From Coffea arabica (Eukaryota > Streptophyta > Magnoliopsida > Gentianales > Rubiaceae): a stretch of 64,000 nucleotides of DNA. The translations under genes were made by a program, and so were the position numbers. The stretch spans positions 39,205,994-39,269,993 of the forward strand of contig NC_092322.1 of assembly GCF_036785885.1 (NCBI RefSeq). Reading direction: 5' to 3'. Below are positions 23,555 to 35,165 of this stretch, piece by piece. Below the pieces are notes generated by a model. The model saw only the letters and a list, made by a program, of their open reading frames with translations, made no database searches and was not told the origin of the DNA. How positions within the stretch are numbered: position 1 is the stretch's first letter; each line of letters opens with the position of its first letter.

Positions 23555-23718
23555 GATTCACTATTTTTGAAAAATAATATTTAATTTTTTTCCCTCTGTG
23601 TTTGAAATACTGAATGCCATTTGCACTTAAACAATTATCAATTTTTTAATACATAGATGAGACATAAGTGTACAATTTATTGGGCGTACTATCTGAACAA
23701 ATAATGACAGAAGATGTT

Positions 23719-25089
23719 CTACTGGTGTTGATGATAGTACATCATATCAGCTATTGCTCTCCTACTTTCATTCCATTCAGCAATTCCTACAGCCGGCATA
23801 TCTGGAGCTTGTGCTGCGGGCATTGGGTTGAAGGGATTTATGTTATCTGCCAATGCTATATCTGCTTCTTCTTCAACAAAATATGCGTCATTTGGAACAT
23901 ACTCGGGTATGAAGTTGTGCAAGGCACAACAAGCTAGGACAATATTATTTTGAGTAGCCATCATTTACTTCTGCATAGGGCCCTTAAGTATTGGAAACCG
24001 CTTCTTCAAGACACCAAACGTGTGTTCTATAATGTTTCTTAAAGATGCATGCCGTTTGTTGAAGAGTGTCCTCACTGCCCGCTCTTGCACGGTTCTCCGT
24101 GCATCTTTAAATGGAACCATGAGTCCTGTGATATTCTAATAAGCCGCGTCCACCGCGTAATACTTCCCTGGCATAATGAAATTATATTTAAAACTCATTG
24201 AAGACGCAATGAGAAAAGGAATTATGTAATTTAATTTGGACTAACCTGCTGGTGGCCACGAAAAGGCACAATTAGGATCTTGTATGACTTCTTGTAAGAT
24301 TCTAGAATCATGTGCGCTACCCTTCCACCCTACCCTGACATAAGTGAATCTCATGTTGTGATCACATACGGTTAGAACATTTTATGATAAGCTACCATGC
24401 CTGTTCCGGTAACGTTCCCTGTCTTCGGTTGTACACCAGGCCGAAACACGTGTTCCGTCAATCGCTCCAACGCAATCCTAATAAAAAAAAATCTTTCCAT
24501 AAGTTGATCACAGCTGTTAGGCATAATGAAATAGTAATTTCACAGAGTAGCCCATAATCTTAAACCAGGGCCAGAACAAAGCACTATTCTGTATTCTTGG
24601 ATGGGTTATGTGATAATCCACCGGTCGGACCAGGTCGCGTCCCAATCGAATGAGAGATCTAAGGCAGCGTCGTAGATGGCGGTCCGTTGTCTCGGGAGAA
24701 TGTTGGAATCTCTCGGCAAGCGCCCTATGTCGCTCATTATGATTCAAACATAGCAGGCATATAACAACGGACTCATGAATTCCCACCCGTTGTGTCGGGT
24801 GGGCCACCCAATAGTCCCTCTGAACCAACAAGTCACACAATTGGAGGAAAAGGGGAGCTTCCAATCGAAGGTTGTCGAATATTCTGTCTCGATGGCCGTT
24901 TATCAGCTCTATAATATATTGAGCACCCGACTGTGCACCATCTCGAATTCTTCACCGCTGCCCTGAGTTGATGTACGGGTCGACTAAGACCAATCCAACA
25001 AGGATAAAGGCAGCGAAGGCCAACATGAGCTCCTCGTCATCCGAATCATCAGATGAGTTCCCACCATTCACATAACCATCATACTCCAT
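23719..25089 (-). pseudogene. PIF/Harbinger transposase, left palindrome arm
   Basis: Mirror copy of the right-arm gene. The likely start is ATG 25089 (MEYDGYVNGG), just after a T-rich acceptor ending in CAG at the exon start. Pieces: acidic N-terminal part (stop TGA at 24952-24954, where the right arm has CGA), helical part 24517-24864 with HPTQRVGIHESV, then DDE nuclease exons. The last exon (23719-23964 and upstream) runs to MMYYHQHQ. A second stop TAG at 24136-24138 replaces CAG of the right arm. The protein is a HARBI1-like nuclease that recognises element ends together with a Myb-like partner; no Myb-like partner gene is present here. Non-functional. Confidence 0.85.
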
Positions 25090-25199
25090 TTCATGTAATC
25101 TGTGCAACTGCGTCGGGCGTGAATCTGAAAAAAAAAAGGAGGCCGTGATATCATTCAAGACCACTCTTAATTTGCCTACATTGAGCAGAAAATAAAAAA

Positions 25200-26170
25200 C
25201 TCAACATGTACATTGATCAAAATTAGGCAAAAATCTATTACATGCGATTTTCGGTAAGACAAGAGGATAACTTCTTGAAATAAGTCGAGGCTATCCGCCA
25301 ACCAATTTATAGCCAACAAGTTGAGGGATCAAGCAGAAGTTTTGCATCTTACATAAGAAAAAGAATCTTACATCTTCTTCAAGTAAGTCACGTATTCTTG
25401 AAAAGAATTGTTGAAGTAAGTCATATTCTTGAAAAGAATTGTTGAAGTAAGTCATATTCCCTACCTAAAAGTTGCTCTAAAAATGACCATCATACCTAAA
25501 AGTTGCTATTTTCCTTCCAAAAGTTGCTTTTTTCTTGTCCCTTACTTCAATTACCTTACATCTTCTTCAAGTAAGTCATGAATTCTTAAAAGATTTGTTG
25601 AAGTAAGTCAATTTCTTAAAATAAGTCTTATTCTTTATTCGAAACTTTAGACTAAGTAAGGAACGTTGTCCCTTACTTGAATTACCTCATATAATTCTTG
25701 AAGTAAGTCACATAATTGAAAAGAGTTGTTGAAATTGGACATATTCTTGAAATAAGTCCTTATTCTTTACTATAAACTGTAGGCCAAGTAAGGAACGTTG
25801 TCCGTTACATCTTCCTTACTATCCAACTCTTGAAATTTTTCTGAACAAATAAAATTAGGAATCGTACGTACTGTTAAAATAATAGTGCGTTACCTAACAG
25901 AGAAAAAACTAACTAATCTGGACTCAAGCAGAATGTTGTTGAAGTAACGGATAAACTTTCTTGAAGGCAATTATTTGCATATTCAAAAAGTATCATATTC
26001 TTGAACCTGTTGCTAAAGTAATACATTCTTGAAAGTAAGGTTTAGGCCAAGTAAGGAAAAAACTCCCTTACGTATTCCTGACATTCCAACAGCCTGCATG
26101 GGTCAAACTATCACTCTTAATAAGTAGTCATATCAGACATAGTAATAGCCAAACCAGTACATTTCCTGAA
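25200..26170. repeat. Short-period repeats in left arm core
   Basis: This non-coding part of the arm contains many diverged copies of words such as TTGAAGTAAGTCA, ATTCTTGAAAAGAATTGTTG and AAGTAAGGAACGTTGTCC, spaced 30 to 140 bases apart. It is mirrored at 26201-27180 in the right arm. It lies upstream of both transposase genes, so it is where their promoters and subterminal binding sites would be. I see no open frame in it. Confidence 0.7.
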
Positions 26171-26200
26171 ACGACTACGTCGTTGGACTGCACTTTTTTT
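26171..26200. other. Palindrome centre, 30-base spacer
   Basis: The only non-mirrored bases between the arms. They begin with ACGACTACGTCGT, itself nearly self-complementary, and end in a T run that merges with the right arm. The loop of the predicted hairpin RNA would be only this long. Confidence 0.85.
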
Positions 26201-27281
26201 TTCAGGAAATGTACTGGTTTGGCTATTGTTATGTCTGATATGACTATTTATTAAGAGTGATAGTTTCACCCATGCAGGTTGTTGGAATGTCAGGAATACG
26301 TAAGGGAGTTTTTTCCTTACTTGGCCTAAACCTTACTTTCAAGAATGTATTACTTCAACAACAAGTTCAAAAATATGATACTTTTTGAATATATAAATAA
26401 TTGCCTTCAAGAAAGTTTATCCGTTACTTCAACAACATTCTGCTTGAGTCCAAATTAATTAGTTTTTTCTCTGTTAGGTAGCGCACTATTATTTCAACAG
26501 TACGTACGATTCTTAATTTTACTTATTCAGAAAAATTTCAAAAGTTGGATAGTAAGGAAGATGTAACGGACAACGTTCCTTACTTGGCCTACAATTTATA
26601 GTAAAAAATAAGGACTTATTTCAAGAATATGTCTAATTTCAACAATTCTTTTCAATTGTGTGACTTACTTCAAGAATTATATGAGGTAATTCAAGTAAGG
26701 GACAACGTTCCTTACTTGGCCTAAAGTTTCGAATAAAGAATAAGACTTATTTTAAGAAATTGACTTACTTCAACAAATCTTTTAAGAATTCATGACTTAC
26801 TTGAAGAAGATGTAAGGTAATTGAAGTAAGGGACAAGAAAAGAGCAACTTTTGGAAGGAAAATAGCAACTTTTAGGTATGATGGTCATTTTTAGATCAAC
26901 TTTTAGGTATGGAATATGACTTACTTCAACAACTCTTTTCAAAAATATGACTTACTTCAATAATTCTTTTCAAGAATACGTGACTTACTTGAAGAAGATG
27001 TAAGATTCTTTTTCTTATGTAAGATGCAAAACTTCTGCTTGATCCCTCAACTTGTTGGCTATAAATTGGTTGGCGGATAGCCTCAACTTATTTCAAGAAG
27101 TTATCCTCTTGTCTTACCGAAAATCGCATGTAATAGATTTTTGCCTAATTTTGGTCCATGTACATGTTGAGTTTTATATTTCCTGCTCAATGTAGGCAAA
27201 TTAAGATTGGTCTTGAATGATACCACGGCCTCCTTTTTTTTTTCAGATTCACGCCCGACGCAGTTGTACAGATTACACGAA

Positions 27282-28652
27282 ATGGAGTATGACGGTTATG
27301 TGAATGGTGGGGACTCGTCTGATGATTCGGACGACGAGGAACTCATGTTGGCCTTCGCTGCCTTTATCCTTGCTGGATTGACCTTATTCGACCCGTACAT
27401 CAACTCAGGGCAGCGGCGAAGAATTCGAGATGGTGCACTGTCGGGTGCTCAATATGTTATAGAGCTGATAAACGGCTATCGAGACAGAATATTCGACAAC
27501 CTTCGAATGGAAGCTCCCCTTTCCTCCAATTCTGTGACTTGTTGGTTCAGAGAGGCTATTGGGTGGCCCACCCGACACAACGGGTGGGAATTCATGAGTC
27601 CGTTGCTATATGCCTGCTGTGTTTGAATCATAATGAGCGACATAGGGCGCTTGCCGAGAGATTCCAACATTCTCCCGAGACAACGGACCGCCATCTACGA
27701 CGCTGCCTTAGATCTCTCATTCGATTGGGACACGACCTGGTCCGATAGGTGGATTATCACATAACCCATCCAAGAATATAGAATAGTGCTTTGTTCTGGC
27801 CCTGATTTAAGATTATGAGCTACTCTGTGAAATTACTATTTCATTATGCCTAACAGCTGTGACCAACTTATGGGAAGATTTTTTTTTTATTAGGATTGCG
27901 TTGGAGCGATTGACGGAACACGCGTTTCGGCCTGGTGTACAGCCGAAGACAGGGAACGTTACCGGAACAGGCATGGTAGCTTATTACAAAACGTTCTAGC
28001 CGTGTGTGATCACAACATGAGATTCACTTATGTCAGGGTAGGGTGGAAAGGTAGCGCACACGATTCTAGAATCTTACAAGAAGTCATACAAGATCCTAAT
28101 TGTGCCTTTCCGTGGCCACCAGCAGGTTAGTCCAAATTAAATCACATAATTCATTTTCTCATTGCGTCTTCAATGAGTTTTAAATATAATTTCATTATGT
28201 CAGGAAAGTATTACGCAGTGGACGCGGCTTACCAGAATATCACAGGACTCATGGCTCCATTTAAATATGCACGGGGAACCGTGCAAGAGCGGACAGTGAG
28301 GACACTCTTCAACAAACGGCATGCATCGTTAATAAACATTATAGAACACACGTTTGGCGTCTTGAAGAAGCGGTTTCCAATACTTAAGGGTCTCATGCAG
28401 AAGTATATGATGACTACTCAAAATAATATTGTCCTGGCTTGTTGTGCCTTACATAACTTCATGCGCGAGTATGTTCCAAATGACGCATATTTTGTTGAAG
28501 AAGAAACAGATATAGCATTGGCAGAAAACATAAACCCCTTCAACCCAATGCCCGCAGCACAAGCTCCAGATATGTTGACTGCAGGAATTGTTGAATGGAA
28601 TTAAAGTAGGAGAGGAATAGCCGATATGATGTACTATCATCAACACCAGTAG
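27282..28652 (+). pseudogene. PIF/Harbinger transposase, right palindrome arm
   Basis: Likely start ATG 27282, preceded by a T-rich tract and CAG at 27246 that looks like a 3' splice site, so a non-coding first exon may lie upstream. Domains: acidic DSSDDSDDEE segment, helical domain with HPTQRVGIHESV (27540-27748), intron ending near 27893, exon from GATTGCGTTGG with AIDGTRV (first catalytic D), intron 28126-28203 (GTTAGT to TCAG), exon with GKYYAVDAAY (second D) and IIEHTFGVLKKRFPIL (E). It is broken by a one-base deletion near 27520 (three T where the left arm has four) and by stops TAG (27746-27748), TGA (27803-27805) and TAA (28602-28604). Its natural end by comparison with the left arm is TAG 28650-28652. 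It would be a nuclear DDE nuclease if intact. Confidence 0.88.
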
Positions 28653-28952
28653 AACATCTCCTGCCATTATTTGTTCAGATAGTACGCCCAATAAATTGTA
28701 CACTTATGTCTCATCTATGTATTAAAAAATTGATAATTGTTTAAGTGCAAATGGCATTCAGTATTTCAAACACAGAGGAAAAAAAAATTAAATGTTGTTT
28801 TTCAAAAACAGTGAATCCATACATGCTTGTTTTTCAAAAACACTCTGTTTTTGAAAAACAACTAATCCAAACAACATTGATTGTTTTCCAAAAAATGAAT
28901 AGTGCTGTTATTGTAAAATACCCCTAAAAACAGCATATCCAAATGGAGCCTT

Positions 28953-30165
28953 GGTTGTTTTTGAAAGACAAAAACAGTTTTTGCAAAAATTGACAATCCA
29001 AACAGAGTCTTAGTTATTGTAGTTATAACAATTATTTTTTGTTCATGCTTTCCTCAAATGCCCCTTATTAATATTAGATCATTCGTTCAAAGTAAAAGGC
29101 ATGTATTACTATATTGTTTTTTGAATTTAGAGCACTTTAGTTTCTTAATGCAAGAGTCAATCTAATTCATGTTACATGTTTAACTAAAATGAATAACAAA
29201 AATAAAATTGACAAACAATCAAACATTTTAATTTGGAGCCATTAGAAGGCAACAAATATATTATAAAATCTATAATAATAATGTACATTAAATATGGGTG
29301 TGTTAGTAAAATAACTAACTAACTACTCTTTAAAAAAATAAATAGGCTTATAATTTGGGATGGGCACAAAGGAAAGTGAGCCTATTTTTATGGGATAGAG
29401 AGAGTATTAAATACTGAGTCTCTATTCCAAAAAAATAGCAAGCTTTTCTCCTTCTCTTTTACTATTTTTTTTCCTTCAACTGCTTTAACAACTTATCTAT
29501 TGCCTAGTTTTTCTTGGAATTCGAACTTTGACTTCCTCAATAAAATTCCGCCTTGATCTCCAAATATAATTGCTTAAATGTTGGAGAAATATTTATGATC
29601 TCTCTTGAAATTTATCGTCTCTTTTATCAATTGAATTAGTTTATGCTTCTTTCCTTTTGCCTATGTGTAAAGGCACATAAGTTTTTGTTCTTTTTCTTTC
29701 ACTTCTTTGTTGAATTTTGTTTCATTTTTTTATAGTAGAAATGAAAAGATTCTCGAAATAAAGTCAGAAGGGACAAACAGAGCCAACGTAAAGCAATTTG
29801 CATGTAGCACGAGATAATTCTTGGTTTTTGAATAAATGCCTACTTTGGTTGTTGCATTTTATATTAATGAATTAAGGAAAAATTGTTCAAAACACCCCTT
29901 ACATTTTGTTCAATGAATTTTTTTGTCTTTTACTTTTAAAATGTTATTTTTACATCTTTACAAATTTAAATTAGCAAAATTTAGTTCCCGTGGCGACTTT
30001 TGATTGCGGCCTTAGGAGGGGTCTAGGGGGCGAAGGAAGGGAGGGGATGAGGAAGGAGGGTGAGAAGGAAGGAGAAAAAGAAGGAGAGGGAGGAGGAGGG
30101 AGTAAAGAGGAAGAGAAAGGAGGCAAAGGAGAAAGGAGGCAAAGGAGAAAGGAAGCGGAGAGAGA
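28953..30165. other. Palindrome right flank, no gene
   Basis: 28953-29011 ends in CAATCCAAACAGAGTCTTA, which resembles a second, related element terminus just outside the palindrome. 29012-29980 is AT-rich with nothing recognised. 29990-30180 is a purine tract (GGAGGGAGGAGG type words) like those at 7866-8170; the plus- and minus-strand frames there are low complexity, not genes. Confidence 0.5.
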
Positions 30166-33100
30166 AGGGAGGAGGAGGTAACGGGTGGTGGCGATGGGTG
30201 ATGGTAGTGGTGGTGGGTGGTGTAAACTTTTAAAAAATACCAAAAAAATTGTAAATTCTAAAAATATTCCAAAATACTTTAAAAAAACCTCCTAAAAATA
30301 TCTCTAAAAACACCCTAAAAAACATTTACACTAAAGTTTTATATATATACAGGTACAGAAAAAAATATTTGAAAAACACCCACAAAAATAACTAATTCAA
30401 ATAGAACCTTTCTTTTTTTGAAACAAATTCCTGAATCGTTAGTTAGCTAAAAAGAGATAAAGGAAAAAATGTTAGTTGCATGCAGAGCGTTGTAAACACT
30501 GAGGGAGTTTTCGTTTTCTCCCAATTCCAAGTGTTTGGAGTGCAAATTGGCCTCTGGATTTAGAGTTGAATTACAATTGTATATGGCCCAGTTTAAACTA
30601 TTTTTCTTGAGACCTTGAAAAATTAGATAGTTTTCATAGTTACTCATCATACGATATCACACGAAATGCGTTCACATAATTTCTGCAGTAATTTAAGAAT
30701 ACATGTATTCATATATAAAAAATTGATTTATCTAATGCTAAGTCAAATAAAAAAGCTGAACTATCCTCTTATTTCATCCTTAATTTCCTAGTGTTTCTTT
30801 CCATCATTTGATGTTGGGAGGAAATTGCTTTATTGAACTGAAACTGTACGTCCCAGCTGGCTTAAGTGAATATGCAAAAGAAATGTCAACCAAAAATATT
30901 TCAACCATTAAGTGGAAGAACACATTGATCACTCTCTGGGAACCATATATATTTCAACCAAACATAATGTGTGAACAAAAAAGAAAAAGAAATTCATTAT
31001 ATTTTAAAATTTCTTGTCTTAATTGCCAAGAAATAGTACAGAAAATTGTCCTAAAGAAATCATTAGCACATTGGTATAAAGTTATACAGTTTTGGTTTGA
31101 ATTTTATACAAATTTCATTATATACGTTTACAAATTCAAGTTTACACCCATTTTAAACGACTTTACACCAAAAGAGGTAAGAACTGCAAGAATCAGATTG
31201 AACTAGACAACTTCCAACTGTGAGACCCCTGATCCTATTGTTACATATATAAGTATGGTTTGGCCAATCAGTGCACATTGAATGCTCACTAAGAGGTTTG
31301 CAAATCTCATATGTTAATTTTTTAAAGAAAAAGTATAGTTAATTTGAAAAAGTATATAAAATACAGGAGGTACAATAATTGTGATTGCGTGTATTCACAT
31401 GGAAAGTCAGGTATAATTTTTGCACGTTAACAAGTATCCATGCCTGTTAGGACAAAAATCCCTATATGTAGACCCAATTCAAACGATGAATACATTCTCT
31501 TAGCAAATTTCTAATACAAAAATTTGCAACATCTAATTGTAATTCAAAGTAATTCGTGTCGTTTCAATTGCAGAATTTCTGCTTTTAATGAATACCAATT
31601 TGTACGAAAAGGTAGTAAATTTATTTAGAGAAAAAATATTGCATCATTAACTATTAGCCTCTAACTGAGAAGGAGCAGAAAAAAAAAAAAAAAAAGGTTT
31701 AGAAGCTTTTTACAGTTATACATTATTCACGCGGTCTGATTAAATATTTTTTTGCATCTATACTGATTTATTCCAGACCAAGACCAAAATTAGCAGAGTT
31801 AGATCATCTTTTCAGACTCCAAAATGAATCAACTCAACCGATGATTCCTTCAACATACAGAATATATAAACAGCAGAGAAAACAGAATAATTTATCAACT
31901 TATTTCCTTTTTCTTTTTTGATTTCCTTGAATTTAAAAATACCTGTTGTTGATGAGCCCCGTAATCAGCTCTGTTTGAAGAAATTAGTTGCAGAAGCTCC
32001 GGCAACCGGCAGGAACCAGCTTCGCCACTACCCCAACAAACCGGTTCGTGGGATTTCTTTGAAAAAATATACTACTATTGAATGTCTGAGACGAGATAGT
32101 TCACAGTAGCAGGCCTTCACCGTGTTGTTTCTGCGAAGAATTTTTATGCTTTTCACTTTTCTTGCCCCACAAGAATATTGAGTCTTTTGCTTTTCCACAT
32201 TTCAAGGGGAGAGAGGTGGTGGTGCTTTTCAACAAGCCTTTGTCGCGTCCATTACCGCAGGAACACGAGTCGTTTTGTGGGCCTCAGAACAATTAGTGCT
32301 ATTTGGGCAGGGCCTTCACAATTTTAAAGGTTTTTTCAATTTCTTATTTAGAAAACACAAATTTCAATTGAAAATATTTCTACTAGGACAGCAAACAAAT
32401 CTAACTGCTCGCATGTAGGTCGAGTCAAGTTGATGAAATCGAACTCGTCCTCAAAAATACTAAACTTGGCGCTCCTGAACTCGATTATATATATATATTA
32501 TTATTATTTTTTATTTTAATAATAAAATTATATATATATTTCTAATATTTTATTATTAGTTAAAAAATTATTATTTTATTTATTTTTTAAAAATAAAATA
32601 ATTATGACTCGAACTGGAGTTTGACATTTTGAACTGTTGACCTCGATCTCGAGTTCGAGATTCATAAAATTAAATTAAGACTCGACTCGATTAGACCAAA
32701 TCTTGACTCGACTTGACTTATTTGCACCCTAATCTCCACCATGATTTTTATTTTGGCAATGGATTATAATAACATCACATACACTGAAAGTTATAAACAT
32801 ATATACAATTTCCTCAATCGTTACTAGTAAATATGTTAAAATACTCACAAATGTATGGAAATGAGAGATATAAAGAAATGACAACAAAAAACTTAGAAAT
32901 TTTAGCGGCGTCACAGCATTTGTAACATTCCTACTTTTATACAATTGTGCATGATACATCTTTTAGTTTGGAGTAATGAACTTTTTTACTTTAGTTACCT
33001 TTTTCTTTTTGCTTGTTTAATTTTGCTAGATTCGTAGCAATTAGCTCTCGCTTATATAGAGTAGTGATCCGTTTTGATTCTTTTCTTTTTTGTCCTTTTT

Positions 33101-33270
33101 TTGGCTTACATGATTTAAGGACTAATTTTTTTTTTCATCCAGTCATGAAAAGGTTGATTTTTTTGTTTATGTGGAGTAGTAACCTATTCTGGTTCTTTTT
33201 TTTTTTCTATATCTTTTAGTTTAAATGATCTAAGAGTTAATTTTTATTCTCGTCATGAGGGAGAGAGGTG
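30166..33270. repeat. Segmental-duplication block, copy B
   Basis: Pairs in order with 1-500, 800-1170, 3555-4050, 4978-5930 and 7422-7900 of copy A. The junctions at about 30640, 30992 and 31490 are deletions relative to A; the one at 30992 falls in an AAAGAAAAAGAAATTCA stretch. The short frame 31918-32109 corresponds to 5400-5560 of copy A, but only its first 40 residues are shared. No gene is called. Confidence 0.7.
32392..32725. mobile_element. Insertion specific to copy B, CTCGA-rich ends
   Basis: This sequence interrupts the alignment with copy A around 5925. Its ends carry repeated GACTCGA/TCGAGTC words (GTCGAGTCAAGTTGATGAAA on the left; AAGACTCGACTCGATTAGAC and TTTGCACCCT on the right) around an A/T core. 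This looks like a small non-autonomous element. No target duplication was identified. Confidence 0.4.
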
Positions 33271-33667
33271 GCAAGGAAAGGGAGGTTAATTCCTTAGATT
33301 ATTGATGAAAAAAGAAAAAATCGGTCAATTGTTGGTCTAAAAGGGGATTTTGCAAAACTATGTCTGCCGTGCTGATTCAACACGATAGGAACAAGTACAT
33401 ATATATTTTTTGTAAAGTTAGATGTTGCAAAAAAAAAAAAAAAAAAAGCTTGAGATTTCTTTAACAAATCTTGTTCCCAGTTGGGCTGGCTTGGGCCGGC
33501 AATTGTGATTTTTTTTTAAAAAAAGTAACTTGAAGTTTTTTTTTTCCCCAGAAAGTTGCCTTAATCAGCCCGGCAGGTGTGATTGTTTTGAAAAAAAAAG
33601 GTGCGCCTGAACCAAGGACTAGCTTGTGCATCTTTTGGCTTGATGGAACTTTAAGCATTTTTTGGCT

Positions 33668-34177
33668 CCGAGGGTAGAGCGGTCTTTCCGTTTTATAAGG
33701 AATTTGGGGAGCTGGATGTAGTGAGTTCGGAGGGAATGGCTTTGCTAGAAGGCTTGATGATATGCTCCGAGAGAGGGATGCAAGGAGTTAAGGTTGAGGT
33801 TGATTCGTTGGTGTTGGTGCACTTGGTGAAGTTTGCGAAAGTTGGAAGATGGCCTTTGGTAAGGGTTCTACGAAGAATCCCGTGGCTTCTACAGAAGCTG
33901 TCGGCTACATTGGGTCATGCACTTCAGGAGGCTAGCATGGTTGCAAATGGGTTGGCGGGTTTAGATGCTCAGGACAGCCGTATTATTGAAAATCAGCATT
34001 GCTTACCTGAACATATTACGGGCTTGTTAGCACTTGATGCTAGGGAGTGCCCGGGGATTAGACGTGGGTATGTCTAGAATATTTTGTGGAGATTATCTCT
34101 TTTAGCCCCAAACTCCTTGTAATCTCTATTTAAGGAATAAAGTAGGGGGTGGCGTCTCTCCTCAAGAAAAAAAAAAA
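33668..34177 (+). mobile_element. 5'-truncated LINE with poly-A and 14-bp target duplication
   Basis: About 500 bases ending in an A run (34167-34178), flanked by AGCATTTTTTGGCT at 33654-33667 and 34178-34191. The frame 33721-34077 encodes the last 118 residues of an L1-type ORF2, an RNase H-like domain (VKVEVDSLVLVHLV, then a helix with HALQEASMVANGLAG). The stop is followed by a short 3' UTR with AGGAATAAAGTAGG. Truncation at the 5' end is the usual outcome of incomplete target-primed reverse transcription. It lies in a B-only segment of the duplication. Confidence 0.9.
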
Positions 34178-34199
34178 AGCATTTTTTGGCTAAACCAAG

Positions 34200-34497
34200 T
34201 ACTAGCAGAGTTGTGCTTCTTCAATTCTGCTAGGGTTAATTTCACTTTATCCCCCTGAACTTGGACCCTTATAATATTTCATCCTCCTAACTTCAAATAT
34301 ATACACTTTACCTCTTGTAATCAATTCTTTGATAGGGTTAAGGTGAAGTTATATTTTTCATGACCAAAATATCCCTAACTAATTCTTAAACATACATAAT
34401 AATTGTAATATAATAAATACCTATTTCTTTAATAGTTACTAAATGCATTTAAATACAATTACACTATTCATTTCGATCTTTTAGCACTAATGAATTA
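34200..34497. other. Copy-B-specific intergenic sequence
   Basis: No gene. It begins with GGGTTAATTTCACTTTATCC, a type of terminus I associate with plant MITEs, but I could not match a second end. Confidence 0.3.
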
Positions 34498-35165
34498 GAT
34501 AATTCATAAAAAAGCGAAAGAAAGAAAGAAAAAAGATAAAATGATGGGGAGAGTGAGGTGTTGACATCAGCTTTGGTGAAGATTAGGAGAGGAGGAAGGA
34601 AAGGGATGAAGAAGAAGAAAGAAAGGAAAGGACAAAAAAGAAAGAAAAGAAAAATAAAAATAAAAATATGAAAAATTTTCACATATTCCCTGAACACCCA
34701 AATACACAAAAGTTTTTATACAAATTCTATAATAAACTATATTAAAGTTTTATTCAAATTTCCAAAAAAACGCATCATCCAAACAGATCCAATTTGCTAT
34801 TTTTTGTGCCTCTAGGAATTTTCTTTAAAACATTAAATTCTCAGCATTTTTGTAATTTCTGATTTTTTGACTTGCAAGATTGTTTTTAAGTAATTATCAT
34901 AAAGGGTTTAAAAAAGAGAGAGCTATAAGTATTGCAAAGGCAAAATGTCATGAAATTTTTTTTTCTATTAATCAGCTTTTCTACATTTTGGATATGTCAT
35001 ATCTAATTGCAATTCATTTGCATGATTCGATTGTCCTATAAAAAGACATAAACCACAACATTAAGTTTCAAAATTTACATTAGTGCATCATACCTTGTTG
35101 TTTTTTATGGGCATACACTGTCACCTTAGTAACTTTGGCCCTTATTAGTCGTCAAATTAACCAAT
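34497..35165. repeat. Segmental-duplication block, copy B (right part)
   Basis: Pairs with about 8050-8600 of copy A, for example around AAGTTTTTATACAAATT and TACATTTTGGATATGTCATA. It ends where copy A has the RNase H relic at 8600. The minus-strand frame 34464-34709 is a low-complexity shadow. Confidence 0.65.

Larger units (their letters stand above)
21572..28952. repeat. 7.4-kb palindrome of two head-to-head PIF/Harbinger copies
   Basis: Left arm 21572-26170 (minus a hAT insertion at 21715-23554 and its duplicated target) and right arm 26201-28952 are reverse complements over about 2.75 kb each. The outer ends read AAGGCTCCGTTTGGAT on the left and, reverse complemented, AAGGCTCCATTTGGAT on the right. 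The arms meet at TTTCCTGAA / TTCAGGAAA around a 30-base spacer. Each arm carries one transposase gene pointing outward from the centre. The arms share almost every sequence word but differ by scattered substitutions and small indels, so this is a genuine duplicated structure and not an assembly mirror. A transcript crossing the centre would fold into a hairpin of up to 2.7 kb. Confidence 0.92.

Noticed and set aside
21572..28952. Palindrome as an assembly artefact (collapsed inverted contig)
   Set aside because: The arms differ by many substitutions, separate indels and a hAT insertion in only one arm. An artificial mirror would be identical.
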